Of a DNA stretch of 30,429 bases, positions 15,377 through 23,568 are shown piece by piece. The stretch lies in contig JAFZUD010000020.1 in NCBI GenBank assembly GCA_017618495.1, forward strand, positions 1 to 30,429, given 5' to 3'. The notes beneath the pieces are model-generated. The model had not been told where the DNA came from and searched no databases. It was given only the letters and a program-made list of their open reading frames with translations. The first letter of the stretch is position 1. Every line of letters begins with the position of its first letter. Origin of the DNA: Bacilli bacterium. Its GTDB lineage: Bacteria; Bacillota_I; Bacilli_A; RFN20; CAG-826. The translations under genes were made by a program, and so were the position numbers.

Positions 15377-15763
15377 TTATGCGAAATTTTTTGCCCTCTC
15401 ATTCATGCGCGCGAACGCATTAAATAATAAAGATGATATCTGCTTTTCGTAGGCGCCAAAGTCGACTATGAAAAAATCGTTTTTAGTGTTTTCGCGAAAT
15501 AATTTTTCAACTTCGTAATTAATTTCTTTCACCATCTTCTCCGCACATACATCACAGATCTGTTGGTAGCGGCTCATGTCAAAACCCCAGCCGCTGATTA
15601 AGCCGGCTGTGTCTTTAAGGGTCTTGCAGAGTTTTTCTCTTAGAGCGGTCATCTTAAACTTCCCTTTGAACTGGGAAGAATAAGGATCAAGCCCATCGGA
15701 TATGAGCTTTGAGAAATAAGAAAGAACTTCGGTTTCGGTGTTTTGATAGATGTTGTTATTCAT
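15377..15763 (-). CDS. Hypothetical 128-residue protein
   Basis: Not recognised. A soluble, probably helical protein starting MNNNIYQNTETEVLSYFSKL, without signal peptide or membrane segment. A run of alternating charged and hydrophobic residues (KEINYEVEKLFRENTKND) suggests amphipathic helices; two cysteines lie close together (ICDVC). The start at 15763 is taken because GGAGG lies five bases before it; an in-frame ATG at 15775 has none. The stop is five bases from a CIRCE operator, but that operator is downstream of the gene and faces hsp20. Its own ribosome site is inside a hairpin, which hints at post-transcriptional control. Readthrough into hsp20 is possible, as there is no terminator between them. 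Confidence 0.65.
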   Translation of the reverse strand: MNNNIYQNTETEVLSYFSKLISDGLDPYSSQFKGKFKMTALREKLCKTLKDTAGLISGWGFDMSRYQQICDVCAEKMVKEINYEVEKLFRENTKNDFFIVDFGAYEKQISSLLFNAFARMNERAKNFA

Positions 15764-15766
15764 AAG

Positions 15767-15791
15767 TGCCTCCACTTCTCATATAGAGGCA
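15767..15791 (-). promoter_or_regulatory. Hairpin sequestering the ribosome site of the 15377-15763 gene
   Basis: In the transcript TGCCTC (from 15791) can pair with GAGGCA (to 15767), which contains most of the GGAGG ribosome site. Six base pairs, mostly G-C, with a loop of 13 bases that may close by one more wobble pair. Confidence 0.4.
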
Positions 15792-15807
15792 TTTATGAAA
15801 ATGTTCA

Positions 15808-15834
15808 CAAAAAAAGGACCGAAGAATCGGTCCT
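15808..15834 (-). terminator. Intrinsic terminator of the four-helix membrane protein gene
   Basis: Perfect 8-bp stem AGGACCGA (15815-15822) with TCGGTCCT (15827-15834), loop of four, followed by seven T residues on the minus strand. Confidence 0.9.
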
Positions 15835-15853
15835 AGATTTTGTTATTTGTTCC

Positions 15854-16312
15854 TTACTTAGCAAGGAAGGCTTTGACACCGATGAAGAGTTCGGTTCCAG
15901 CGGCAAGGAGAGAAGCAACCGCGGTAGCGATGAATCCCCAAGCAAGGGTGAGTTGGAACTGAGGAGCTTCGACCATGACTGGGGCAAGGAAGGCTAAGAT
16001 GCCGGCGACGGCCATGCAGAGGCCACCGACGATCGAAAGGAATCCGCCGAACTTTCCGCCATACCATCCGAAGGCGACTCCGAGAAGCTCGAAGGCAGCG
16101 CCAACGATGAAGAGAACGAACATGGCAACAAGTCCGCCAGTCGCGCTGATGGTGAATGGAGCAGCTGGGTTGGTGAAGACAAAGTCATAACCGCGAACGA
16201 ACTCATCCGCGCCAGCCTGGACGCCAGGGGCGATTGGGAAGAGGAACGCGCAAAGGGTGAAGATGAGGGCGACGATGCCAAGTAATCCACCTAAATTTGA
16301 AGTCTTTTTCAT
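15854..16312 (-). CDS. Small membrane protein with four predicted helices
   Basis: Family not recognised. The 152 residues form about four hydrophobic stretches: LGGLLGIVALIFTLCAFLF near 7-25, GGLVAMFVLFIVGAAFELLG near 59-78, GFLSIVGGLCMAVAGILAFL near 89-108, and LAWGFIATAVASLLAAGTEL near 123-142. A polar loop of about 30 residues (GVQAGADEFVRGYDFVFTNP) lies between the first two helices and is probably outside the cell. No catalytic motif. AAAGGA precedes the ATG by eight bases. It follows the PIN-domain gene on the same strand after an 80-base gap that carries hairpins but no clear terminator, so weak readthrough is possible; it ends at a strong terminator. Confidence 0.75.
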   Translation of the reverse strand: MKKTSNLGGLLGIVALIFTLCAFLFPIAPGVQAGADEFVRGYDFVFTNPAAPFTISATGGLVAMFVLFIVGAAFELLGVAFGWYGGKFGGFLSIVGGLCMAVAGILAFLAPVMVEAPQFQLTLAWGFIATAVASLLAAGTELFIGVKAFLAK

Positions 16313-16350
16313 ATAGTTAGTCCTTTACTAGAAACGAGTTAATCTTACTA

Positions 16351-16393
16351 GCCTTGTAATCGTTGTTCAAGGCTTCGTAATTGTTAAACAATT
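16351..16393 (-). repeat. Two inverted repeats after the PIN-domain gene
   Basis: GCCTTG (16351-16356) pairs with CAAGGC (16368-16373), and AATTGTT-A-AACAATT (16379-16393) overlaps the PIN gene stop codon. Neither is followed by a T run on the minus strand, so termination here is doubtful. Confidence 0.4.
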
Positions 16394-17900
16394 ATTTCAG
16401 GCCGTTTCTAATCTCTTTGAGCTTGGTTTGAAGCTCTTTTAATCCGAGGTTAAGCTCATTGGCTTCACCTGGTTTAAGATGACGAACCCTTTCGATCTGG
16501 GCCTCGATGGCTTTGGCCGCCAAGACCTTCGAATAGTTAGGGTTGTTGATGTTGGCATTAAGAATCTGATCCTGCCTTTGGGTCTCGGCAAAGCCGGAAC
16601 TGTGGCTGGCTGGTTTCTTTGGCGCCTCTTTCTTAGGGGCTGGCTTCTTAGCTGGCGCCGGCTTTTTGGTTTCGGCCGGTTTCGCTTTAGGAGCAGCCTT
16701 AGGGGCTGGCTTTTGTTTTGGCTCCGCTTTTGGTTTTGGAACCGCGACAGGTTTTGGTTTCAAAGAAGCGTAGAAGTCATTGTTCTTCTTTTCGAAGACA
16801 ATGGTCGCTCCCTTGATCTTGTATTCCTTGAGCATGTCGTGCTTAAGCTCGGACACATCTTTGTCGACCGCTTTAAGGTCTTTGGTGGTGACATCGTATT
16901 CACCATGGACCATGGCGACATATGCAACGTCCGGGTCTCTGAAGATCCAACCGTTATACTGGCCGAGCTTCTGAAGCGCGAAGCTTGGGGTCCTTCCGAT
17001 TCCGTAGAAGATCTTCGGGGTTTCGGCCTTTGGTTTTTCGGGCGCCTTTGGAGCAGGAGCGGCTGGCTTGGCTTTTGGAGCCGGGGCTAAGCGCTTCTTC
17101 TCCTCAAGAAGCTTCTCTTCTGGGTAACGGAGTTTGAGATTTGCTTTCTCGGCAGGCTTCATGGCCTTGAGAAGAGCAAGCTGTTTGTCGATATCCTCAA
17201 TCTTCCTTGGGGTTGGGTAATTAGGATTGCTGAGGTTCGCAGAAAGTGTGGAATCTGCTAAAACCACAGGGGATTTGTCAGTGATTTTTGGTTTTTCAGG
17301 GGCTTTTTGCTGGGCTTCCTGTTTGGTTTTGATTGGGGTTTTGTTGTTCGAAATTGGTCGAACGTTGTTTCTTGCTGGGGCGCGTTCTTGCGGCTTCTCG
17401 CCGTAGTTCACCTCTAAATCACCGTTTCTACTGATGCGGTAGACGTTGATGATTCTTCCCTTCTGGGATTCGAGGCTATTGAGACCACGGATGTCGTTTG
17501 TAAGTTTCTTGTCTTGGGTGATGATGAGAATCTTCTCGGCGATTCTCAGATCGGTGACCTTGGCAAAGATTGCTCTATCCGCAAAACCGTCTTTGTGGGT
17601 TGGTTTTGTGATCTCAATGGTTTTGCCATGGCGTTTATTGTCTTGCAGGATTTTCATGGCGAGTTTCGCTTCTACTAACTTATCGCCTTCCTTGCTCTTC
17701 GAATGCTTTTTGAGTTCTTCCATGCATTCGCCAAGAACAATAACTTTCAAACCGTCTTTCCAATATTCACGGGATTTGACTAAGCAATCCATGAACAAAG
17801 GGAACGAGTCTTCCATCAAGGAACAAGTATCCATGAACACTTTGTCGAAATTATTCAAAAATTTCGCAAGGTTCGAGGACTTGATTTCCTCGCTGTACAT
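16392..17900 (-). CDS. PIN-domain protein with Pro/Ala/Lys linkers and duplicated helical module
   Basis: A 502-residue modular protein. Residues about 18-160 look like a PIN nuclease domain: VFMDTCSLME (Asp24), LGECMEELKKHSK (Glu58/Glu61), FADRAIFAK (Asp108) and ILIITQDKKLTNDI (Asp130). Residues 219-270 and 448-499 are two copies of one helical module, sharing a L-x-AN-[LI]-x-NPNY start and KPxE at the same spacing. Between them residues 296-380 form a separate alpha/beta-looking segment (KIFYGIGRTPSFAL to NNDFYASL). Pro/Ala/Lys-rich linkers (271-295 and 381-432) join the parts. The PIN fold suggests RNA cleavage, but unlike VapC toxins it is large and no antitoxin gene is adjacent. AGGAGG lies eight bases before ATG. 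No known full-length family recognised. Confidence 0.75.
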   Translation of the reverse strand: MYSEEIKSSNLAKFLNNFDKVFMDTCSLMEDSFPLFMDCLVKSREYWKDGLKVIVLGECMEELKKHSKSKEGDKLVEAKLAMKILQDNKRHGKTIEITKPTHKDGFADRAIFAKVTDLRIAEKILIITQDKKLTNDIRGLNSLESQKGRIINVYRISRNGDLEVNYGEKPQERAPARNNVRPISNNKTPIKTKQEAQQKAPEKPKITDKSPVVLADSTLSANLSNPNYPTPRKIEDIDKQLALLKAMKPAEKANLKLRYPEEKLLEEKKRLAPAPKAKPAAPAPKAPEKPKAETPKIFYGIGRTPSFALQKLGQYNGWIFRDPDVAYVAMVHGEYDVTTKDLKAVDKDVSELKHDMLKEYKIKGATIVFEKKNNDFYASLKPKPVAVPKPKAEPKQKPAPKAAPKAKPAETKKPAPAKKPAPKKEAPKKPASHSSGFAETQRQDQILNANINNPNYSKVLAAKAIEAQIERVRHLKPGEANELNLGLKELQTKLKEIRNGLK

Positions 17901-17962
17901 TAAAAGTACCTCCTTATGAGTTAATTCTACTATATTTAGAACCTATTGGTTCCTAGAGTTTT

Positions 17963-18913
17963 CTAAGCGATGAAAAGGGCGGCTGCGCCGACAACGCCGG
18001 CATCGCTGCCTAGAGCGGAGACGAGAACCTTAACTTCTGGGGTTCTCTTAAAGCCATAGTCTTTGGCCGCGAGTTTCTTCTCAACGGCATCAGTCAAGTA
18101 TTTGCGCTGATTGGAAAGACCGCCGCTGAGGATGACGGCCTCTGGGCGGAAGATATTGCAGAAGTTGATGATTCCCAAGGTGAGATATTCCTCATAATCA
18201 TCAACGACTTTCAAAGCGGTCTTGTCGCCTTTCTTGGCACATTCGAATGAGGTGCGGCCATCAACTTTCTTGATGTCGCCTTTGACGAAGTCCCACATCT
18301 TGGAATCTTTGTCTTTCTTCATGGCTTTTTTGGTGTCGTTGATGAGAGCAGTAACTGAAGCATATGCTTCAAGGCATCCTTTGAGTCCGCAGGTACACTG
18401 ACGTCCGCCTCTTTCAATGACCATGTGGCCGAGCTCGGTTCCTTTGCCTTCGTTGCCTTCATAGAGTTTTCCATCAAGGAAAAGCCCACCGCCGACACCG
18501 GTTCCAAGGGTAAGAAGAACAAGGTTGTTATATTGTTTGCCAACACCGAACTTGGCTTCGCCAAGCATGGCGGCATTAGCGTCGTTGGTCACTTTTGTCG
18601 GAAGCCCCGTGGCCTGACGGATCATCTCAGCGACTGGAGCATTGTTCCAACCAAGGTTTCCGGAGAAGCAGCAAACACCGCTTCTGCTGTTGATCGAGCC
18701 TGGGCAACCTATGCCGATTCCACCGACTTCAAAGCCTTCGGCTTCCACGGCTTTCACGTTTGTGCTGATCAAATCACCAAGCTGGGTGAGAGTGGCCTCT
18801 TGCTTGGCTCCTTTGATGAATTTCATCGTAAAACGATGGCTGATTGTGCCTTCTTCATTAACGAACGCGCACTTTATGGACGTTCCACCAATATCAATTC
18901 CTAAATATAGCAT
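17963..18913 (-). CDS. ROK family sugar kinase (probable glucokinase)
   Basis: A 316-residue cytosolic kinase phosphorylating a hexose, probably glucose, with ATP. DIGGTS at 7-12 is the phosphate-binding loop, Asp111 in NDANAA the catalytic base, GTGVGGG follows, and the ROK zinc site is intact: His163 in ELGHM plus Cys173, Cys175 and Cys180 in CTCGLKGC. Zinc-containing ROK proteins without an N-terminal helix-turn-helix are enzymes rather than repressors, and this one has none. Glucokinase is the commonest activity, but N-acetylmannosamine or fructose kinases share these motifs. It lies 46 bases downstream of the nitroreductase gene, probably in one transcript, and may use glucose released by the cytosolic GH3 enzyme (inference). 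Confidence 0.9.
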   Translation of the reverse strand: MLYLGIDIGGTSIKCAFVNEEGTISHRFTMKFIKGAKQEATLTQLGDLISTNVKAVEAEGFEVGGIGIGCPGSINSRSGVCCFSGNLGWNNAPVAEMIRQATGLPTKVTNDANAAMLGEAKFGVGKQYNNLVLLTLGTGVGGGLFLDGKLYEGNEGKGTELGHMVIERGGRQCTCGLKGCLEAYASVTALINDTKKAMKKDKDSKMWDFVKGDIKKVDGRTSFECAKKGDKTALKVVDDYEEYLTLGIINFCNIFRPEAVILSGGLSNQRKYLTDAVEKKLAAKDYGFKRTPEVKVLVSALGSDAGVVGAAALFIA

Positions 18914-18959
18914 GGTAGATATTCTCTCTCATTTGCCCAAAAGAATAAAGAAGCTTGCT

Positions 18960-19475
18960 CTACATCTCCTCGATGGTGTCTTCCAGAGACTTTCTATCGG
19001 TATGCCTTGGTGAAGGCTGTGACTCTGCGGTTGGATAGCCAATCGCAAGCATCATTGCAGGTTTGATGTTTTCAGGAAGTTCGAAGGCTTCTGCAACGAG
19101 CTTCGAGTTGAAACCTCTAATCCAAAGGCTATGAATTCCGAGGTCTTCCGCTTCATACATCATTGAGGTCAAAACGGAACTGGCGTCTTGTTCTCCTGAG
19201 TTATAGCCTTCTTCGCGAGCGTTCTTCCAAACGACATTAGTGTCGTAACAGATCAAAAGAACGATTGGGGCGTTATATGTATGGGTAAGTTTTGCCGCTT
19301 TCCAAAGAGCGTCTTCGCTTTTGATGACGTAAATCTTTTGCGGCTGGAAGTTACAAGCGGTTGGGGCAACCCTTCCCGCTTCAAGGATTTTCGAGAGCTT
19401 TTCTTCCTCAATTGGACGAGACTTATCAAAGCTTCTTTCCGAATACCTTTTCTTCGCTAATTCCAAGAATTCCAT
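18960..19475 (-). CDS. Nitroreductase family FMN oxidoreductase
   Basis: A 171-residue nitroreductase-fold flavoprotein, normally an FMN-bound homodimer using NAD(P)H. N-terminal LELAKKRYSERSFD is the FMN-phosphate binding start; RVAPTACNFQPQKIYVI and GIHSLWIRGF are also typical, as is LAIGYP near the end. The physiological substrate cannot be told (nitro compounds, quinones or flavin). The ATG at 19475 has AGGAGG seven bases upstream, so the slightly longer TTG frame is rejected. It heads a likely two-gene transcript with the ROK kinase and is divergent from the DUF1275 gene across a 166-base gap. Confidence 0.9.
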   Translation of the reverse strand: MEFLELAKKRYSERSFDKSRPIEEEKLSKILEAGRVAPTACNFQPQKIYVIKSEDALWKAAKLTHTYNAPIVLLICYDTNVVWKNAREEGYNSGEQDASSVLTSMMYEAEDLGIHSLWIRGFNSKLVAEAFELPENIKPAMMLAIGYPTAESQPSPRHTDRKSLEDTIEEM

Positions 19476-19605
19476 AATCAACCCTCCTTCTGGTTAACTG
19501 GATATCTTTTTATTTATAAAAGCTTCCGAAAATATAATGTCATTAATGTTCCTTTAGTACAATCCGAATTGCTCCTTTGGCCGATTCATCTAACGAAATT
19601 TTATG

Positions 19606-19634
19606 TTGGAGTGAGGTGGTTGCTGTTATATACT
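19606..19634 (+). promoter_or_regulatory. Promoter of the DUF1275 gene
   Basis: TTGGAG (19606-19611), 17 bases, TATACT (19629-19634). The GTG start codon begins eight bases further on, at about the expected transcription start, so the mRNA is probably leaderless. Confidence 0.6.
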
Positions 19635-19641
19635 TTGCCAC

Positions 19642-20400
19642 GTGAAAAACGAAAGCCAGAAAAAATCGAATATCGGATTCATCATCGCTCTTCTTTTGAC
19701 GTGCGCTGGCGGGTTCCTTGAGGCTTATTCCCTCTACTACCGTGGTTTTTGGGGAATGATGATGACGGGCAACCTTGTTTATGGCGTTGTCAGCATCATT
19801 GAGGGAGAGCCAGTCAAACTTCTCACTTATATACCGGCGATCGTTCTTTTTGCGGTCGGCGTTTTCCTTGCCAGGCTTATCGAAGATAAGATTGCCAAAG
19901 AAGACGAAAGGAAATACCACATCATCGAACTTTCAGTGATCGTTGGTCTTCTTGTTGTTGTCATGGCCATACCAACCGTTGTTGACCCAACAGCTAATCC
20001 TCCGTCCCCGGACAAATTCGCCTGGCCAAACATAATCTCAAATTGCCTTATCGCTATAATCGGAGGCTTCTTAACCAAAAGCTTTGCTTCCTTTGATGAA
20101 CAGCCATACACGGCGACTATGATGACTGCGAACATGGGCCGTTTAGCTATATCGACTTATGGTGCGATATTCGGGGAAGACAAAAAGAAAGGGCGCATGT
20201 CTGCTTTTAAATACGCCGCAATCATTCTTTTGTTCGCTATTTCCGCTGCCGGTTGTTTTGCTTTCTATTATTTTGTTTATCCAAGCCTAAGCGGAGACGT
20301 CGTAATCTCCTACTTCCCTAACCTTACTTTGCTTTTGCCTTTGGCAACAATCGTGACTTCGTTGGTCCTTTTTGTCACAAGCAAAGCCGAAAAAGCTTAA
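19642..20400 (+). CDS. DUF1275 (YoaK-type) membrane protein
   Basis: A 252-residue inner-membrane protein of the DUF1275 family with about six hydrophobic segments. The N-terminal pattern AGGFLEAYSLYYRGFWGMMMTGNL is the family hallmark (a G-x-x-D/E-A helix followed by a TGN motif); a later helix pair has SFDEQPYTATMMTANMGRL, a second TxN-type motif. The role is unknown; the fold resembles small permeases. The start is GTG with no ribosome site and no alternative start before residue 34; a stop codon at 19612-19614 blocks extension upstream. Its TAA and the stop of the rRNA methyltransferase gene share the tetramer TTAA, so the two convergent genes overlap by four bases with no terminator between. 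Confidence 0.85.
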   Translation: MKNESQKKSNIGFIIALLLTCAGGFLEAYSLYYRGFWGMMMTGNLVYGVVSIIEGEPVKLLTYIPAIVLFAVGVFLARLIEDKIAKEDERKYHIIELSVIVGLLVVVMAIPTVVDPTANPPSPDKFAWPNIISNCLIAIIGGFLTKSFASFDEQPYTATMMTANMGRLAISTYGAIFGEDKKKGRMSAFKYAAIILLFAISAAGCFAFYYFVYPSLSGDVVISYFPNLTLLLPLATIVTSLVLFVTSKAEKA

Positions 20401-21755
20401 TCTTTGGTTAATAACACAACCGTCTCAACGTGATAGCTTCTTCCAAACTCATCAACAGGTTGGACTTTTTTGACTTTGTATTTTGACTTAAGAATCTTAA
20501 GGTCTCTGGCAAGAGTCAAAGGGTTGCAGGAAACATATACGATCTTCTTTGGCTCTAAGGCTAAAGCCGCGTTTAAGAATTTCGGAGTGGACCCTTTCCT
20601 TGGCGGGTCCATGAATAGCACATCAAGGTGTTCTTTTCGCCTCGCCATTCTAAGAATGAAGGCTGTCGCGTCGTCCAGATTGGCTTCGAAATTTGTAATG
20701 TGATTCGCGTAGGCATTCTTAGCCGCGTCTTTGACCGCTTCTTCGACAAGCTCAACGGAGATAACCTTCTTCGCTCTCTTTGAAGCAATAAGGCCAATCG
20801 TGCCAATTCCTGAATAAGCATCCAAAACCACGTCTTCTTTGCTTATTTCCGCAAAATCCATAGCGGTTTTGTATAGGATTTCCGTCATAACAGGGTTCGT
20901 TTGATAGAAACTTTCGGCCGAGATTTTGAATTTGACTCCGCACAAGGAATCTTCAATGAAGCCAGGCCCATACAAGGTTATGAAACGTCTTCCTAAGATC
21001 ACGTTGGTTCTCTGGCCATTGATGTTCTGAATGAGGGTGGTTACTTCTGGAATCTCTTTTTGAATGAGGGAGATGAGTATTGGCTTCCTTTGAACAAAGG
21101 CTTCCTTGGTCACCAAAACAAGCATGATCTCCTTCTTGTAATAAGAGGTCCTAATCATTGCATAACGGATTGATCCGGTTTCGCTTATTTCATCGTAAGG
21201 CTCTATGCCTAGACGATTGAAAATGTCGTTAAGTCTCTCAAGGATTCTTTGGGCTCTAGAGTCTTCAATAAAACACTCTTTCCTTGGGACGATCGCGTGG
21301 GTTCCTTCCTTATAAAAACCATAAATGGTTTTTCCTTTATCATCTTTACCAAAAGGAACCTGGATCTTGTTTCGGTAGTTGATAGGGTTTTCCATGCCTA
21401 AGGTAGGCAAAACCTCTACATCGATTTCGGCATATCTCTTTAACTGGTCTTCAACCTTTTTGCGCTTATATTCAAGCTCGGCCTTATAGGCGTATTTTTG
21501 GAAAACGCATCCGCCACAGGCAGAAGAAACCTTGCATTGAGGCTCAATGCGATCAGGCGACAAAACGGAAAGTTTCTTTACCCTTCCAAAGTATTGGCCG
21601 TTACGTTTGTATTCAATCTCCACTTCCCCTTCATCGCCTGGGAACATAGCGGGAACGAAAACAACAAGGCCGTCTAACTTGCAGACTCCTTTGCCTTCAA
21701 TGCTTAAATCGATGCATTTCAGGTTATAGGTTTTGTGAAGAATGGTTTCGGTCAT
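20397..21755 (-). CDS. rlmD: 23S rRNA (uracil-5-)-methyltransferase, RlmD/RlmCD type
   Basis: A 452-residue SAM-dependent RNA methyltransferase of the TrmA/RumA family that makes 5-methyluridine in 23S rRNA. An N-terminal TRAM domain (about 8-62) is followed by an iron-sulfur motif, Cys74, Cys80 and Cys83 in CKVSSACGGCVFQ with a fourth cysteine near 156 (RKECF). The methyltransferase fold has DAYSGIGTIGL and MDPPRKG, and the catalytic cysteine lies in YVSCNPLTLARDL. Gram-positive members often modify two sites (RlmCD), so the exact target is open. No ribosome site precedes the ATG; TTGATA, 18 bases, TATATT is a possible promoter but ends two bases before ATG, so the true start may lie slightly downstream of what the promoter suggests or the promoter call is wrong. 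Confidence 0.9.
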   Translation of the reverse strand: MTETILHKTYNLKCIDLSIEGKGVCKLDGLVVFVPAMFPGDEGEVEIEYKRNGQYFGRVKKLSVLSPDRIEPQCKVSSACGGCVFQKYAYKAELEYKRKKVEDQLKRYAEIDVEVLPTLGMENPINYRNKIQVPFGKDDKGKTIYGFYKEGTHAIVPRKECFIEDSRAQRILERLNDIFNRLGIEPYDEISETGSIRYAMIRTSYYKKEIMLVLVTKEAFVQRKPILISLIQKEIPEVTTLIQNINGQRTNVILGRRFITLYGPGFIEDSLCGVKFKISAESFYQTNPVMTEILYKTAMDFAEISKEDVVLDAYSGIGTIGLIASKRAKKVISVELVEEAVKDAAKNAYANHITNFEANLDDATAFILRMARRKEHLDVLFMDPPRKGSTPKFLNAALALEPKKIVYVSCNPLTLARDLKILKSKYKVKKVQPVDEFGRSYHVETVVLLTKD

Positions 21756-21813
21756 CTAATATATCGTTTTTGCAGGACAAATATCAAAATATCCCCCACA
21801 AAAATCAGCTAAA

Positions 21814-23421
21814 TTAGGCAGCGGCTTTCTCTTTTGGAGCAGCCATCAAGTCTTTGATGAACTGGACTTCGGCTTCAACGTCAAGACGCGGGAAGAGCTG
21901 ATCGCCCTTAACGACCTTCTGTCCACCGAGAGAGCCAATCTTTGTGGCGGTCTCGTAGTTTCTCATAGAAGGATCGACACCAAGTTGGTCGAAGATCTTC
22001 TCGGATTTGGTAACGAGGATTGGGCTAAGGAGTTCGCCAGCAAGGAAGATGACGTTGGCGAGATGAGACATGCAGCTGGCAAGCTCTTCTGCTTTAGCAG
22101 GATCTTTCGCAAGGGCCCATGGTGCGGACTCTTCAATGTATTTGTTAGCGGCACTGACAAGATCCATGACGGTAGCGTAAGATTCGGTGACTTTAAGGTC
22201 ATCGCTAAGGACTTCGTAGGCCTTGATGGTTTTCTCAGCGGTTTCTCTGAGGTTTTTGTCGAGGTCGTTAAGCTCGCCTTTGTAGGCTGGGATAACACCG
22301 TCGAAGTATTTGTTGATCATGGAAACGCTACGGTTGAGAAGGTTTCCAAGGCTGTTAGCGAGGTCAGCATTAAGTCTTTCGACGAATTGCTCTGGGGTGA
22401 ATTGTCCATCCTGGCCGAAGACGATTTCTCTGGCGAGGTAATAACGGACGGCATCAACGCCGAAACGCTCAACAAGAGGTGGAACAGGGATAACATTGCC
22501 CTTGCTCTTACTCATCTTGCCGTCTTTCATCATCATGAGGCCGTGGACAAAGACTCTGTTTGGCTCACGGAGATTGAGAGCCTTTAAGAACATTGGCCAA
22601 TAGATGGTGTGGAATCTGGTGATGTCCGCGCCGATGACGTGAACGATCTCGGATTCTGGGTCGTTCCAGAACTTCTGGAACTTGGAATCGTCTTCCTGAA
22701 GATATCCAAGGGCGGAAATGTAGTTTGTGAGGGCATCGAGCCAGACGTAGATAACGTGGCCTTCCGCTTCTTTCACTGGAATGCCCCAATCGAAGGTGGT
22801 TCTGGTGATGCAAAGATCGTTGAGGCCAGGTTTGATGAAGTTATTGACCATTTCGGCTTTGCGGCCTTCTGGTGTAATGAACGTTGGGTTTTCGTCGTAG
22901 AGTTTAAGAAGCTCGTCGACGTATTTGCCACACCTGAAGAAATAGGCAGGTTCCTCTTTCTCCACTACTGGACGGCCACATTCTGGGCAGATATGTTCTG
23001 GGCCAACCTGGGTTTCGGTCCAATATGATTCTTCGTGGACGCAATACCAGCCTTTATAGGCGCCAAGGTAAGCGTCGTCGTTTTTAATGAACGAAGAGAA
23101 GATCTTCTTAACGGTTTCATAGTGGCGTGGCTGGGTGGTACGAATGAAGTCGTCATTAGAAATGCCCATGGTGTTCCAAAGGCTAGTGAATTTGACGGCA
23201 ACTTCATCGACGAAAGCCTGAGGGGTAACACCCTTGGCTTCGGCGTTTTCCTGAATCTTTTCGCCGTGCTCGTCTAAACCAGTGAGGAAATAGGTCTCAA
23301 AACCCCTCATTCGTTTTCCGCGGGCGATGATGTCGCAGAGCGTGGTGCAGTAAGCGTGTCCAAGATGTGGAGATGCGCTTGGATAGTAGATAGGAGTTGT
23401 GATGTAGAACTTTTTACTCAT
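21814..23421 (-). CDS. metG: Methionyl-tRNA synthetase
   Basis: A 535-residue class I synthetase that charges tRNA-Met. The ATP-binding signatures are intact: HLGH at 19-22 (HIGH type) and KMSKS at 302-306. Four cysteines, Cys127, Cys145, Cys148 and Cys164, could form the zinc knuckle of the connective domain. The anticodon-binding helical domain follows from about residue 350. The protein ends after about 535 residues with an Ala/Lys tail, so it lacks the C-terminal tRNA-binding (EMAP-like) domain present in the roughly 660-residue enzymes of many Bacilli; a separate protein may supply it or it may be absent. AGGAGG lies 11 bases before the ATG. I see no T-box leader. Confidence 0.97.
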   Translation of the reverse strand: MSKKFYITTPIYYPSASPHLGHAYCTTLCDIIARGKRMRGFETYFLTGLDEHGEKIQENAEAKGVTPQAFVDEVAVKFTSLWNTMGISNDDFIRTTQPRHYETVKKIFSSFIKNDDAYLGAYKGWYCVHEESYWTETQVGPEHICPECGRPVVEKEEPAYFFRCGKYVDELLKLYDENPTFITPEGRKAEMVNNFIKPGLNDLCITRTTFDWGIPVKEAEGHVIYVWLDALTNYISALGYLQEDDSKFQKFWNDPESEIVHVIGADITRFHTIYWPMFLKALNLREPNRVFVHGLMMMKDGKMSKSKGNVIPVPPLVERFGVDAVRYYLAREIVFGQDGQFTPEQFVERLNADLANSLGNLLNRSVSMINKYFDGVIPAYKGELNDLDKNLRETAEKTIKAYEVLSDDLKVTESYATVMDLVSAANKYIEESAPWALAKDPAKAEELASCMSHLANVIFLAGELLSPILVTKSEKIFDQLGVDPSMRNYETATKIGSLGGQKVVKGDQLFPRLDVEAEVQFIKDLMAAPKEKAAA

Positions 23422-23438
23422 GGCTAATGGAACCTCCT

Positions 23439-23472
23439 CGCATTTAAAAATGCGATCTTTGTAATCATAGCA
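23439..23472 (-). promoter_or_regulatory. metG extended -10 promoter and 5-prime hairpin
   Basis: On the minus strand TGCTATGAT (23464-23472) is an extended -10 box; the -35 region is weak. The leader then forms a short hairpin, CGCATT with AATGCG around a four-base loop (23439-23454), ending against the AGGAGG ribosome site. Confidence 0.45.
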
Positions 23473-23524
23473 TAGTTTTGTTTGATTAAAACAAAAGGGC
23501 GTCCTTTTAAGGTGAAGAAGGCAA

Positions 23525-23551
23525 CAAAAAAGACCTCCGACGGAGGTCTTA
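23525..23551 (-). terminator. Intrinsic terminator of rpmE
   Basis: Stem AAGACCTCC (23530-23538) with GGAGGTCTT (23542-23550), loop of three, followed by TTTT on the minus strand. Confidence 0.9.
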
Positions 23552-23568
23552 ATTTTGCTTTTGTTAGC

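Noticed and set aside
16479..17090. A 203-codon plus-strand frame rich in Trp, Phe, Leu and Arg opposite the PIN gene.
   Set aside because: It is the complement of the Pro/Ala/Lys linkers, hence the odd composition; no start signals.
21756..23472. T-box riboswitch before metG.
   Set aside because: The leader is only about 40 bases after the -10 box and shows one small hairpin; it is too short for a T-box.
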